A stretch of 64,000 bases of DNA from Paracoccus sp. (in: a-proteobacteria) (GCF_030538695.1 NZ_JAUNTN010000008.1:1-64000), one strand, 5' to 3'; shown: positions 44,688 to 53,915, counted from the first letter of the stretch. The notes: generated by a model from the sequence alone, not told the origin. Made by a program: numbers and translations.

Positions 44688-45908
44688 ATGGCACCAACAT
44701 GGCGTGAAGGCAAAAGAGTGGCCGTTATCGGCTGCGGTCCGGGGGGCGTCTCGACGGCGCTGGCGCTGATCCGGCAGGGCTTCGACGTTCGCATCTATGA
44801 GCGGCAGGCCGAACCCAAAGCCATCGGCGGGGCGGTGCTGCTGAGTGTGCCGGTGCTGGCGATCCTGCGCTCCTATGGCATCGACGTCAGCAATTTTGGC
44901 CTGCCGACGGTGACGCATTTCAAGAACCGCCGGGGAAAGGACCGGGTGATCCTGCCCTTTAACCGGCTGGTCGAGGAAAAAATGGGGATCAACGGCTGGC
45001 ATTACGGCGTGCTGCGATCCTCGGCCTTTCGGCAGATGCTGGAGCTGCTGCCCGAAGGCGTGATCCTGCCGGGGCACGACTTTGCCCGGTATGAGGAGAC
45101 CGATAGCGGTGTCACCGTCCATTTTCAGAACGGGCAGTCGGTGCAGGCGGATATGATCGTGGGTGCGGATGGCATACGCTCGGGCGTCTCGCGGCAGATG
45201 TTCGGTGATCCGGGGTTGTTCCATGTCGGCATCCGGCTGTGGCTGGCGTGGTGCGACCATATCGAGGGCGTGCCGCCGAATTACGGCTTTCTGTCGCATG
45301 ACCGGCGCAATCAGGTCAGCTTTTTCCCGATGCTGCACGAAGGTAAGCCGGGGTTTGAATGGTGGGTGGTCGAACCCGCGCGGGAAAACGACCCGGTGCC
45401 GGACGATCCCCGCGCCCATGTCGGTGCTATCGTCAGGGATTGGTTCGACCCGATTCCGCGTCTGTTCGATGCGACGGATTTTGACACGCAGGTGTTCCGT
45501 TGGGAGATCTACAACCGCCCCTCGCTGAAAACCTGGTCGCTGGGTCGTGCGGTCTGCGTGGGGGATGCGGTGCATCCGGTCTCGCCCTATGCCGCCTATG
45601 GCATGGGCATGGCGATCGAGGACGGCTATTTTCTGGCGAAGTTTCTGGCCGGGACGGACCTGCGCGACGCTGTGGCCATGACCCGAGCCTTTGCCCGGTA
45701 TGAGGCGCAGCGCGTCGATTACGTCAATGGCAATGTCGAATTCGCCCGCAAGCTGGGTCGCATCTTTCACAACATGCCCGCGCCGCTGGCGGTGCTGCGC
45801 GATCTGGTGTTCGACCATACGCCCTTCCTGCGCAAGATGGTGACGAAGGACCAGCTCGACGCGGCCGAGCGCGAAACGCTGGCGCTGTCGGAACTGCATG
45901 TCGGCTGA
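44688..45908 (+). CDS. FAD-dependent aromatic hydroxylase (group A flavoprotein monooxygenase)
   Basis: A 406-residue single-component flavoprotein hydroxylase using NAD(P)H and O2. FAD-binding GCGPGG (15-20), the DG motif VGADGIRSGV, and the GD motif VCVGDAVHPVSPYAAYGMG are all present. The Pro-Tyr-rich insert after GDAVHP differs from that of the gentisate-pathway enzyme at 55705. The start at 44688 is set by GGAGGGAGAG; an upstream ATG at 44598 would overlap the LysR box. It probably adds a hydroxyl to the locus substrate. Confidence 0.85.
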   Translation: MAPTWREGKRVAVIGCGPGGVSTALALIRQGFDVRIYERQAEPKAIGGAVLLSVPVLAILRSYGIDVSNFGLPTVTHFKNRRGKDRVILPFNRLVEEKMGINGWHYGVLRSSAFRQMLELLPEGVILPGHDFARYEETDSGVTVHFQNGQSVQADMIVGADGIRSGVSRQMFGDPGLFHVGIRLWLAWCDHIEGVPPNYGFLSHDRRNQVSFFPMLHEGKPGFEWWVVEPARENDPVPDDPRAHVGAIVRDWFDPIPRLFDATDFDTQVFRWEIYNRPSLKTWSLGRAVCVGDAVHPVSPYAAYGMGMAIEDGYFLAKFLAGTDLRDAVAMTRAFARYEAQRVDYVNGNVEFARKLGRIFHNMPAPLAVLRDLVFDHTPFLRKMVTKDQLDAAERETLALSELHVG

Positions 45909-45923
45909 CCTGTGACAGGCAGA

Positions 45924-45953
45924 ACCGGGCGGGCCAAGAGGCACCCGCCCGGT
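45924..45953. terminator. Bidirectional terminator between hydroxylase and MFS genes
   Basis: ACCGGGCGGG (45924-45933) pairs with CCCGCCCGGT (45944-45953), a 10-bp perfect stem between convergent genes. Confidence 0.7.
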
Positions 45954-45976
45954 CCGGTTTCCGCCGGAACGGTTGT

Positions 45977-47131
45977 TCAGGCGGCTACGCCCTGCGCGCC
46001 GCGAGACCGCGCGCAGCCCATGGAAAACAGCGTGATCGAGCCAAGCGCGACAACCACAGCGGCATAGCCCAGCGTGGCATGGCCAAGTTGCTGTGACAGC
46101 ACCCCGCCGACGATGGGGCCAAGCGCCGCGCCCGACATCAGCATGGCGGGCGTCGCCGCCACCGCCCGGCCCGAGGGGTCCATTCGCGCCAACAGGCCAA
46201 AGGCAAAGGTATGGGTGAAGATCTGCACCCCCACGAACAGCGCCGCAACCGGTGCCCATACGGTGAACACGCTCGCCCCCGTCACCACCAGCGCGAAGGC
46301 CGCCTGCACCGCCGGGCCGATGCGGACCACGTTTTCCGGGCGCAGGCGTTTTTCCAACAGCATGGCGGCGGGGCCGACCAGCACGAAATTGATGATGCCG
46401 AGCGCGATCAGAACGGCCAGCACATTCCCCTTTGCGAAACCGCGCGCATCGCCGATGACCTCGACAAAGGAAAACACCATCGACTGGTTGAAGGTCATGG
46501 CGCTGATCCCCAGGATCACCAGCCAGACCCCGGCACCAAGGCCCGACAGGTCACGGTCGGGTTCCGGCACCAGCACGGATACCGGCGGGAACAGCACCGC
46601 GCAGGCCAGCGCGGCCACGGTCATGACCACGGCCAGCGCGACGAACAGCGCCGCACCCCCCTGCGCGATCATGAGCTGCGGCAGCGCGCCAAGTGCGATG
46701 ATGCCAAAGGCACCAAGCGCGATCGTGGCGATGCCGAAGGTCCGGTGCGGATTGGCGGTGCGGCCCATGGTGCCATGCACCGCCGACAGCGCAGCACCCA
46801 CCGAAACGCCCGCCAGCGCGTGCATCGCCCCGAGCCCCGCGAAATCCGTGCGCGTCGAGGCCAGCCCGAATGCCGCCGCCCCGACGGCAAAGCCGCCCGC
46901 CGCCACCAGCCGCGGCCGGATCCGGTTGAAGCGCGGCGAGACCACCGCACTGGCCACCACTGCGCCCAGCAGGAACAGCGTCACCAGCCCGCCCGCCTGC
47001 TGGGGGGTAAAGCCGAACCGCCCGATCAGCGCGCCGACCCAGACCGGCAGCGCCACAAGGTCGATCATCCCGGCGCAATGCGCCACCACCAGCGCCAGCA
47101 TCGCGCTGACGCCAAGTTTCCCGTTCGTCAT
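45977..47131 (-). CDS. Major facilitator superfamily transporter
   Basis: A 384-residue, 12-helix inner-membrane transporter with an arabinose-efflux-like fold. It is last in a minus-strand unit behind the FAD hydroxylase and the VOC dioxygenase, so it probably imports the aromatic substrate. No substrate motif can be read. AGGGAGG precedes the ATG. Confidence 0.85.
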   Translation of the reverse strand: MTNGKLGVSAMLALVVAHCAGMIDLVALPVWVGALIGRFGFTPQQAGGLVTLFLLGAVVASAVVSPRFNRIRPRLVAAGGFAVGAAAFGLASTRTDFAGLGAMHALAGVSVGAALSAVHGTMGRTANPHRTFGIATIALGAFGIIALGALPQLMIAQGGAALFVALAVVMTVAALACAVLFPPVSVLVPEPDRDLSGLGAGVWLVILGISAMTFNQSMVFSFVEVIGDARGFAKGNVLAVLIALGIINFVLVGPAAMLLEKRLRPENVVRIGPAVQAAFALVVTGASVFTVWAPVAALFVGVQIFTHTFAFGLLARMDPSGRAVAATPAMLMSGAALGPIVGGVLSQQLGHATLGYAAVVVALGSITLFSMGCARSRGAQGVAA

Positions 47132-47155
47132 TGTTTTTCCTCCCTGTTTTCTGGC

Positions 47156-48289
47156 CTAGATGGCCTCGGCCAAGGCGCGCATCGACTCTCCCATGATCCG
47201 CGCGTGCTCGGCCTTGTCGCCGCCCGACAGTTCGATCTCTGCCAGCCTGCCCGAGTTCTCGACCACCATCCGGCAGCGTTCCCAGCGCCGGGTCTCGAAA
47301 CGGTCCAGCGCCTCGGGCAGATGCGTGGACGCGGCGATACATTCCGCCAGAACCACCGCATCCTCGACCCCGATGCAGGCGCCTGCGGCCAGATGCGGGG
47401 TAGTGGCATGAACCGCATCCCCGATCAGAACGACGCGGCCGCGATACCACGGGCGCGGCATCAGGAACTGATCCAGCGGGCGATAGATGATCTGGCTGTC
47501 CGGTCCCAGCCCGTCCCGCACCCGCGTCAGCACCGGCGAGGGGAATTGCGCCAAGAGGCCCGACAGCCGGTCGATGAAATGCGCTGGCTCGACATGGGTG
47601 CGGTCGCAGATCTCGGTCAGGAACAGATAGGCCAGCCCGTCGCCCACTGGGTTGATCCCGGCCTTCAGCCCGCCCGCGATCCACATGGTCGGGCAGGTGA
47701 TTTCCGGGGGCGCCGGGAATACCGCCCGCCACACCGCCTGACCGATGAAGCGCGGCGCTGGCGCATCGGGAAACACCGCCCGCCGCGTGGCCGAGTTCAG
47801 TCCGTCCGCCCCGATCACCAGATCATAGGTTTCGCGGCTGCCATCGGTGAAGCTGACGGTTACGCCGTCGGGCCCGTCGTCCAGCCCGGCAAAGCTCTCG
47901 CCCAGCCGCACGTTCACGCCGCTGGCGCGGACCGCATCGCGCAGGATACCCGCCAGCACCGGGCGCATGATCGCGCCGCCGCCGGGAATACCCGGACCGA
48001 CCGAAGGGGTCGGCACGGTCATCAGAACAGCGTCCGTCGCCAGGTGGCGGATTTGCACGCCTTCGGTTGCGGAACCCTTTTGCAGATATTCGTCCAGAAT
48101 CCCGATGCGCTGGAACACCCGCATGGTTGCGCCATGCAGGCTGATCCCTGCGCCATAGCTGCGCCAGTCGGGGTCGATCTCGACCAGATCGACGGTGAGG
48201 CCGGCGCGCTCAAGCTCCAGCGCGGCGGTCATGCCGGAAAAGCCTCCGCCGATAATCAGAACGCGGGTGATGCCGGAATTGGCGGCCAT
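47156..48289 (-). CDS. FAD-dependent aromatic hydroxylase, second of the locus
   Basis: A 377-residue group A flavoprotein monooxygenase. GGGFSG (14-19) binds FAD; VIGADGLNSATR is the DG motif and VVLIGDAVHATTPHLAAGA the GD motif. It is closer in pattern to hydroxylases acting on hydroxylated N-heterocycles or small phenols than to salicylate hydroxylase, but this is impression only. GGAGGGA fixes the start at 48289. It lies between the VOC dioxygenase and the MFS gene, so it may act just before ring cleavage. Confidence 0.83.
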   Translation of the reverse strand: MAANSGITRVLIIGGGFSGMTAALELERAGLTVDLVEIDPDWRSYGAGISLHGATMRVFQRIGILDEYLQKGSATEGVQIRHLATDAVLMTVPTPSVGPGIPGGGAIMRPVLAGILRDAVRASGVNVRLGESFAGLDDGPDGVTVSFTDGSRETYDLVIGADGLNSATRRAVFPDAPAPRFIGQAVWRAVFPAPPEITCPTMWIAGGLKAGINPVGDGLAYLFLTEICDRTHVEPAHFIDRLSGLLAQFPSPVLTRVRDGLGPDSQIIYRPLDQFLMPRPWYRGRVVLIGDAVHATTPHLAAGACIGVEDAVVLAECIAASTHLPEALDRFETRRWERCRMVVENSGRLAEIELSGGDKAEHARIMGESMRALAEAI

Positions 48290-48342
48290 GTTATCCCTCC
48301 CTTGATGTTGCTGGCCCGACCCCCTCCGACCGGGCGGGCTGC

Positions 48343-49281
48343 TTATTTGCCTTCCGGGCCGCCCATCGGGAACCATTTGTCCCGGTGCTGGAACAGGAAG
48401 ATCTGCGAGTTTTCGGCATTCGCCTCGGCCTCGCGCGCGGTCCATTCGTCGTCATGCTTGTCCATGTCGGCGTCATATTCGAAATGGCAGCCAAGCGGGC
48501 TGTTGAAATACCAGAACCAGTTGGAGCCGAACTTGTGCCGCCCCGGTCCCCAGAAGCTCTGATAGCCCTTTTTCACAAAGCGGGTGCCGGCCAGCATCAA
48601 CTCGGTCGGGCCGCCCATATGGAAGGCCAGATGCTCGCATCCCTTCATGTATTCGGGGGTGCGGATGAAGAAATGGGTGTGGTGATCGTCGGTGCCCTGC
48701 GGGCGCAGGAACGGCCCCGCGCCGGTCAGCACGTCGGTAATCACATGGCCAAGGCGGCGGCAGTAGAAATTCACCGCCACGTCGATATCGGGCACGAACA
48801 GCACCACATGCGACAGGCTGCGCGGCAGGGCGGGCATCCCCTCCCATACGCCCAACTCGTTGGGGGCGCGCTGCGCGGGGGCGCCCGGCGCGTTGATCTT
48901 TTCGGCGGGCATGTCCAGCTTGCGCCGCTGCGTGACCTGAAAGCGCAGCTCGAACCCGTGGTCGTCCTTGAACTCGACCGCGCCATCGGCCAGCCGGGTC
49001 ACGCGGCGGTCCTTGCTGATCTCGGTCTCGATCGCATCCAGATCGGCGGCGGATTTCACCCCGAAGATCTGCTGGCGCAGCATGGATTGCGTGGGCAGCG
49101 GTGCAGGCAGCGACGGGTCGTCGCGGTGACGGATGATGATGCCCGTGCCGTCCAGCGCCTCGAACCGGCCGCCCTTTTCGGTGACATCGACCGGGGTCAG
49201 CCCCCAATCGGTCAGAAAAGCGGTGCAGTCCGCCACATCATCCACCCCAAAGACAAGAAAATCCGGCCCGATAATTTGCAT
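48343..49281 (-). CDS. VOC-superfamily extradiol ring-cleavage dioxygenase
   Basis: A 312-residue two-domain vicinal-oxygen-chelate protein, the size of type I extradiol dioxygenases. The C-terminal module carries the probable Fe(II) facial triad: His158 (SHVVLFVPDID), His217 (CEHLAFHMGG) and Glu268 (CHFEYDADMD). The N-terminal module lacks these, as usual. It would cleave a catechol-like ring next to the hydroxyls, upstream of the C-C hydrolase at 39279. AAGGGGG precedes the ATG. Confidence 0.82.
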   Translation of the reverse strand: MQIIGPDFLVFGVDDVADCTAFLTDWGLTPVDVTEKGGRFEALDGTGIIIRHRDDPSLPAPLPTQSMLRQQIFGVKSAADLDAIETEISKDRRVTRLADGAVEFKDDHGFELRFQVTQRRKLDMPAEKINAPGAPAQRAPNELGVWEGMPALPRSLSHVVLFVPDIDVAVNFYCRRLGHVITDVLTGAGPFLRPQGTDDHHTHFFIRTPEYMKGCEHLAFHMGGPTELMLAGTRFVKKGYQSFWGPGRHKFGSNWFWYFNSPLGCHFEYDADMDKHDDEWTAREAEANAENSQIFLFQHRDKWFPMGGPEGK

Positions 49282-49378
49282 GACTGCCCCCTTGTTTGGT
49301 CGTCCCTTATGGATGACCGCTGGTCGGGCATTTGAGAAATTGATTTTCTTTGTTTAATGTATTTTCGCTGATGATGAA

Positions 49379-49825
49379 TCAGCCGCTTGCAGCGGGAGAA
49401 TCCGTGTCAGTCATGCGATATAAAAGCTGCATGAAAAGGGCCTGTGCGTCCGGGTCCAGCGGGGACAGAATCCGGGCTTGGGCGGCCCGGACCGCAGGCT
49501 GGATGGTCTGCACGACAGATTCGCCGCGTTCCGTCAGGGTCAGGGTGCGGGCGCGACGATCAGTTTCGCTGATATTGCGGGTCAGGTAGCCCCGGCTTTC
49601 CAGCCTGGAAACTACGCCGCCGATGGTCACACGGTCATAGGCAACCAGCCCGGCCAGCGTGGCCTGATCTATGCCGGGATGTGCAAGCAGCGTCGCCAAG
49701 GTGCCGTATTGCACTGGAGTCAGATCATCAAAGCCTGCGGCTTTGGCTTCAATGACAAAGGCGGCAACGGCCTGTTGATGCAGGCGACGGATCAAGTGAC
49801 CGGGCAGGGCGTAAAGCTGGTTCAT
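49379..49825 (-). CDS. MarR-family regulator of the gentisate operon
   Basis: A 148-residue winged-helix regulator. The DNA-binding part is IDQATLAGLVAYDRVTIGGVVSRLESRGYLTR and the wing SETDRRARTLTLTERG. It is divergent from gentisate dioxygenase with a dyad at 49875-49891 between the two, so it likely represses the operon until an aromatic acid binds. AAGGTGG precedes the ATG. Confidence 0.88.
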   Translation of the reverse strand: MNQLYALPGHLIRRLHQQAVAAFVIEAKAAGFDDLTPVQYGTLATLLAHPGIDQATLAGLVAYDRVTIGGVVSRLESRGYLTRNISETDRRARTLTLTERGESVVQTIQPAVRAAQARILSPLDPDAQALFMQLLYRMTDTDSPAASG

Positions 49826-49874
49826 ACCACCTTTTGACCTTGCTTTCAGAGAATCACAACAAAACTATTTACAA

Positions 49875-49891
49875 GCATACTTATGATATGC
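49875..49891. promoter_or_regulatory. MarR-type operator
   Basis: GCATA (49875-49879) and TATGC (49887-49891) form an inverted repeat around seven bases in the 106-bp divergent region, next to AT-rich promoter-like DNA. Confidence 0.5.
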
Positions 49892-49931
49892 ACACTTACT
49901 ATTAACGCGATTCGCAGGGGAGGGCGAAACG

Positions 49932-51008
49932 ATGGAAAATGCGATGCAGCCAGAGGATTCGCCCGAACTGCGGCAGCTGTATCAGGGCTTTCGCGACAAT
50001 CACCTGAACCCGCTCTGGACCCAGATCGGCGATCTGATGCCGCGCCACCCGTGCCCCAAGGCGGTGCCGCATGTCTGGAAATGGGCCGATCTTTACCCGC
50101 TGGCGCAGGCTTCGGGCAATCTGGTGCCGGTCGGGCGCGGCGGCGAACGGCGTGCCATCGGGCTTGCCAATCCGGGACTGGGCGGAGAGGCTTATGTGAC
50201 CCCGACGCTGTGGTGCGCGATCCAGTATCTTGGCCCGCGCGAAACCGCGCCCGAACACCGCCATTCGCAAAACGCCTTTCGCTTTGTGGTCGAGGGCGAA
50301 GGCGTCTGGACCGTGGTGAACGGCGATCCGGTGCGCATGTCTCGGGGCGATTTCCTGCTGACGCCCGGCTGGTGCTTTCACGGCCACCACAACGACACCG
50401 ATCACCCGATGGCGTGGATCGACGGGCTGGACATTCCCTTCAGCTATCACAATGACGTGGGCTTTTTCGAATTCGGCGCCGACCGCGTAACCGATTACGC
50501 GACGCCGCGCTATTCGCGGGGCGAGCGGCTGTGGTGCCATCCCGGCCTGCGCCCGCTGTCGCAGTTGCAAAACACCGCGGCCAGCCCCATCGGCGCCTAT
50601 CGTTGGGAGCATACCGACGCCGCGCTGACCCAGCAATTGCTGCTTGAGGACGAAGGCCACCCCGCCACCGTCGAACAGGGCCACGCGGCGGTGCGCTATA
50701 TCAACCCGACGACCGGCGGCGACGTGATGCCCACCATACGGGCCGAGTTTCATCGCCTGCGCGAAGGCACCGAAACCCCCACCCGTCGCGAGGTCGGATC
50801 GACCGTCTTTCAGGTATTCGAGGGGCGCGGTGCCGTGGTCATCGACGGCGAACGCCGCGCGCTCGACAAGGGCGACATCTTTGTCATCCCGTCCTGGGTC
50901 GCGTGGTCGTTGCAGGCAGAAACCCAGTTCGACCTGTTCCGCTTTTCCGACGCCCCGATCATCGAGCGGCTGAATTTCGACCGCGTGCTGGTCGAGGGCG
51001 CTGAATGA
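49932..51008 (+). CDS. gtdA: Gentisate 1,2-dioxygenase
   Basis: A 358-residue bicupin Fe(II) dioxygenase that opens gentisate to maleylpyruvate. The first cupin has the HRH motif (His109, His111 in APEHRHSQNAFRFVVEG) and the third ligand His150 (GWCFHGHHND). The second cupin (about 265-345) lacks a full metal site, as is common. GGGGAGG lies before the ATG. First gene of an operon holding every later step of the gentisate pathway; overlaps the next gene by four bases. Confidence 0.93.
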   Translation: MENAMQPEDSPELRQLYQGFRDNHLNPLWTQIGDLMPRHPCPKAVPHVWKWADLYPLAQASGNLVPVGRGGERRAIGLANPGLGGEAYVTPTLWCAIQYLGPRETAPEHRHSQNAFRFVVEGEGVWTVVNGDPVRMSRGDFLLTPGWCFHGHHNDTDHPMAWIDGLDIPFSYHNDVGFFEFGADRVTDYATPRYSRGERLWCHPGLRPLSQLQNTAASPIGAYRWEHTDAALTQQLLLEDEGHPATVEQGHAAVRYINPTTGGDVMPTIRAEFHRLREGTETPTRREVGSTVFQVFEGRGAVVIDGERRALDKGDIFVIPSWVAWSLQAETQFDLFRFSDAPIIERLNFDRVLVEGAE

Positions 51009-51553
51009 CGCTTGAGGCGGCCCGCGCCGCGCTGCGGCTGCGTCAGGGGGCGGGGGCGCGCTATGACGCGCCCGAGGCTCCGGCGCAGGCATTGACCGAT
51101 GCGCGGCGCGGCATGGCCTATTTCGCGCGCAAGCTGAACGACTTGCCCGACGCGGCGCTGTGGGACGCCTCGGCCCGGCCCGGCTGGTCGCGGCGACGGG
51201 TGATCGCGGGCGCGGCCTTGCAGGCGCGCGACATTGCGCAGCGGCTGGAAGACGCGACCGGCCAGCAGGGCGACCGCGAAGATACCGGCCCCGCCGCGCT
51301 TGATCTGGCGGAAACGCTGCCCGCCCGCGCGCTGCGCCATCTGGCGGCACATGCCGATATTCACCTGAACGTCGTCTGGCGCGATCTGACCGGGGCGGAC
51401 TGGCCGCTTGCCGCCGCGACGCCGCACGCCCGCGCGGTGGCGATCTGGGCTGCGGCGCTGGCGCTGCGAAATGGCGGTCGGCTTGCAGATGTGCCGCAGC
51501 CTTTGCGCGAGGCTGTCCACGCCCGCATCACCGAACAGCCCGACCTTGCCTGA
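51005..51553 (+). CDS. MDMPI/DinB-like protein, probably without metal site
   Basis: A 182-residue helical protein resembling the N-terminal domain of mycothiol-dependent maleylpyruvate isomerase. The block LPDAALWDASARPGWSRRRV corresponds to the family's PGW(S/T)RGHxxxH region, but the histidines are replaced by Arg65 and Gly69, while a late His block (HADIHLNVVW) remains. A true GST-type isomerase is three genes on (52275), and proteobacteria lack mycothiol, so this protein may be a degenerate or repurposed member. It overlaps the dioxygenase gene. Its function is unknown. Confidence 0.5.
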   Translation: MTLEAARAALRLRQGAGARYDAPEAPAQALTDARRGMAYFARKLNDLPDAALWDASARPGWSRRRVIAGAALQARDIAQRLEDATGQQGDREDTGPAALDLAETLPARALRHLAAHADIHLNVVWRDLTGADWPLAAATPHARAVAIWAAALALRNGGRLADVPQPLREAVHARITEQPDLA

Positions 51554-51579
51554 CCCGAACTTGCCTGAAAGGACCGATG

Positions 51580-52278
51580 ATGACCGAAACGCTTTTCCCT
51601 TCGCCCGCCTGGCCCACCGTTCCCGTGAATGGTGAAAGCGCGCTTTACCCCGTCCACCGCATCTTCTGCGTCGGCCGCAACTATGCCGCCCATGCCGCTG
51701 AAATGGGGGTCGAGGTGGACCGCGAGGCCCCGTTCTATTTCACCAAATCCGCGCTGACGATCCTGCCCGCTGGGCGCACGCTGCCCTATCCGCCCGGCAC
51801 CGACAATTTCCACTATGAAATGGAATTCGTCGTCGCCATCGGCAAGCCGGTGTTCCGTGTCTCGGTCGATCAGGCGATGGACGCCGTTTATGGCTATGCC
51901 ACGGGTCTGGACATGACCCGCCGCGACCTGCAACTGGCCGCGCGCGCCAAGCAACGCCCGTGGGATCTGGGCAAGGATGTCGAAGGCTCGGCCGTGATTG
52001 CACCGATCACCAAAGCCGCTGATTTCGGCGCCGTCACCGATCAGCGCATCAGCCTGACCGTCGATGGCGAGCTGCGTCAGGATTCTCGCCTGTCCGACCT
52101 GATCTGGTCGGTGGCCGAGCTGGTCGCGGACCTGTCCAAATTCTACCACCTCGCCCCCGGTGATCTGATCTATACCGGCACGCCTGCGGGCGTCGGCGCG
52201 GTCAAGCCGGGCGCGGTTATTCACGGCACCATCGACGGGCTGGACCCGGTCGATCTGACCATCGGGGATGCGGAATGA
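51580..52278 (+). CDS. nagK: Fumarylpyruvate hydrolase
   Basis: A 232-residue FAH-family enzyme splitting fumarylpyruvate into fumarate and pyruvate. Metal ligands Glu80 and Glu82 lie in FHYEMEFVVAIGK, with an Asp in GLDMTRRDLQ. Length and the opening IFCVGRNYAAHAAEMG match NagK. AAGGA favours the second of two adjacent ATGs. It overlaps the isomerase by four bases. Confidence 0.92.
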   Translation: MTETLFPSPAWPTVPVNGESALYPVHRIFCVGRNYAAHAAEMGVEVDREAPFYFTKSALTILPAGRTLPYPPGTDNFHYEMEFVVAIGKPVFRVSVDQAMDAVYGYATGLDMTRRDLQLAARAKQRPWDLGKDVEGSAVIAPITKAADFGAVTDQRISLTVDGELRQDSRLSDLIWSVAELVADLSKFYHLAPGDLIYTGTPAGVGAVKPGAVIHGTIDGLDPVDLTIGDAE

Positions 52279-52907
52279 GGTTCTATGGCTATTTCCGGTC
52301 GTCCTCGTCCTATCGCTGCCGGATTGCGTTCAATCTGAAGGGCATCACGCCCGAATTCGTGCCGGTCAGCCTGCCCGACAAACAGCACAAGTCGTCCGAT
52401 TATCTGGCGATCAACCCGCAAGGCATGGTGCCTGTGCTGGATACCGGCACCGCGCGTCTGGCACAGTCGCTGGCGATCATCGAATGGCTGGACGAAACCC
52501 AGCCCGGCCCGCGCCTCTTGCCCCAAGATCCCACCCTTCGGGCCGAGGTGCGGGCATTCGCGTTGATCATCGCCTGCGACATCCACCCGCTTCACAACCT
52601 GCGGGTGCTGAATTTCATCAAGGCGAATTACGGGCTGGATCAGGCCGGAGCGGATGCGTGGTGCCGGCAGTGGATCGGCGAGGGCCTGACCGCGTGCGAG
52701 GCGATTGCCGCAAGCCAACCGGGCCGTTTCACCTTTGGCGATACGCCGGGGCTGGCCGACATCTGCCTGATCCCGCAACTGTTCGCAGCCGACCGCTTTG
52801 GCGTCGATCTGACGCCCTTCCCGCGACTGTGCGAAATCCGGGCCGCCTGCGACGCCTTGTCCGCCTTTGCCGACGCGCAGCCCGCGCGCCAGCCCGACGC
52901 CAGATAA
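52275..52907 (+). CDS. nagL: Glutathione-dependent maleylpyruvate isomerase
   Basis: A 210-residue zeta-class-like glutathione transferase that isomerises maleylpyruvate to fumarylpyruvate. It closely recalls NagL in blocks RIAFNLKG, the CDIHPLHNLRVLNF region, FGDTPGLADICLIPQ and the C-terminal QPDAR. The active-site serine cluster is RSSSSYRCR. It bridges the dioxygenase and the hydrolase chemically. Confidence 0.92.
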   Translation: MRFYGYFRSSSSYRCRIAFNLKGITPEFVPVSLPDKQHKSSDYLAINPQGMVPVLDTGTARLAQSLAIIEWLDETQPGPRLLPQDPTLRAEVRAFALIIACDIHPLHNLRVLNFIKANYGLDQAGADAWCRQWIGEGLTACEAIAASQPGRFTFGDTPGLADICLIPQLFAADRFGVDLTPFPRLCEIRAACDALSAFADAQPARQPDAR

Positions 52908-52934
52908 CAGCAACATCTTTGGGAGGAGATACCG

Positions 52935-53915
52935 ATGCTGAACCTGACCCGCCGTATGGCGACCATTGCCATCACCGCCACGCTTGCCCTGTCCGCCTTT
53001 GCCGCCGAGGCGCGCGAATTGCGCATGGGGTTGATTACGCCGCCAAACCATGTCTGGACCAAGGTTGCCGAACGCATGGCCGCGAACCTGCCCGAAGCGT
53101 CGGGGAACAGCCTGTCGCTTGCCGTCTTTCCCGCCGGTCAGTTGGGCGTGGAACAAGAGATGTTTCAGCAGATGTCGGGCGGATTGCTGGATGCGGGGCT
53201 GATGACCGCCGCGATCACCAGCCTGCGCGCGCCCGCCATGCAGGGGTGGTTCACGCCCTATCTGTTCGCCGATGTCGAGGCCGCAGCCGCAGCCGCCGAT
53301 ACCGCGGCCGCCAAAGAGATGCTGGCACAGCTTGACCGCGCGGGGCTTGTGGGCCTTGGCTATACCTTCGCCGGTCAGCGCCACATTCTGATGAAGGACA
53401 AACCCGCCGCCGCACCCGCCGACCTTGCGCGCAAGAAAATCCGCATCGTGCCGTTCCCGGCGATGAAAACCTATTGGGAGGCGATCGGCGCTGTCCCGAC
53501 CCCGGTCAACCTGACCGAAGTGTATCAGGGCCTGCAAAGCGGCCTTTTGGACGGCATCGACATCGACCTTGACGCGATGGTCGGCCTCAAGTTTCAAGAG
53601 GTCGCCAAGGGCCTGACGCTGACCAACCATATGCCGTTCCCGTCGGTGATGGTGGTCAGCAAGGCAACATGGGACAGCCTGAGCGACGCCGACAAGAAAG
53701 CGTTTGCAAACGTTGCCGCCGAGGCACTGGCCTGGGGCACCGCCCAGCAGGTCGAGGCCGAAAAGGCCAACCTTGCCGCGCTGCAAGGTCAGGTCGAAAT
53801 CCTGACGCTGGAAAACGGGGCCGAGGTTTTTGCCACCGCGACCAAGGCCGTGCGTGACAGCCTTGCAGGCGATGAAATCGTCACCCGCTTCATCGGGGAA
53901 GTCGAGGCGAAATGA
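52935..53915 (+). CDS. TRAP transporter substrate-binding protein (DctP-type)
   Basis: A 326-residue periplasmic binding protein with a Sec signal (about 1-26). The DctP fold is seen in MGLITPPNHVWTKVAERMA, the PAGQLGVEQEMFQQMSGG loop, and the Arg-containing IRIVPFPAMKTYWEAIGA that usually binds a carboxylate. In this operon the likely ligand is 3-hydroxybenzoate or a similar aromatic acid. GGGAGGAG precedes it; the stop overlaps dctQ. Confidence 0.9.
   Translation: MLNLTRRMATIAITATLALSAFAAEARELRMGLITPPNHVWTKVAERMAANLPEASGNSLSLAVFPAGQLGVEQEMFQQMSGGLLDAGLMTAAITSLRAPAMQGWFTPYLFADVEAAAAAADTAAAKEMLAQLDRAGLVGLGYTFAGQRHILMKDKPAAAPADLARKKIRIVPFPAMKTYWEAIGAVPTPVNLTEVYQGLQSGLLDGIDIDLDAMVGLKFQEVAKGLTLTNHMPFPSVMVVSKATWDSLSDADKKAFANVAAEALAWGTAQQVEAEKANLAALQGQVEILTLENGAEVFATATKAVRDSLAGDEIVTRFIGEVEAK

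Noticed and set aside
49368..49382. CTGATGATGAATCAG dyad near the MarR stop codon
   Set aside because: It has T-N11-A geometry but different half-sites from the LysR boxes and overlaps the MarR coding end; not convincing as a control site.
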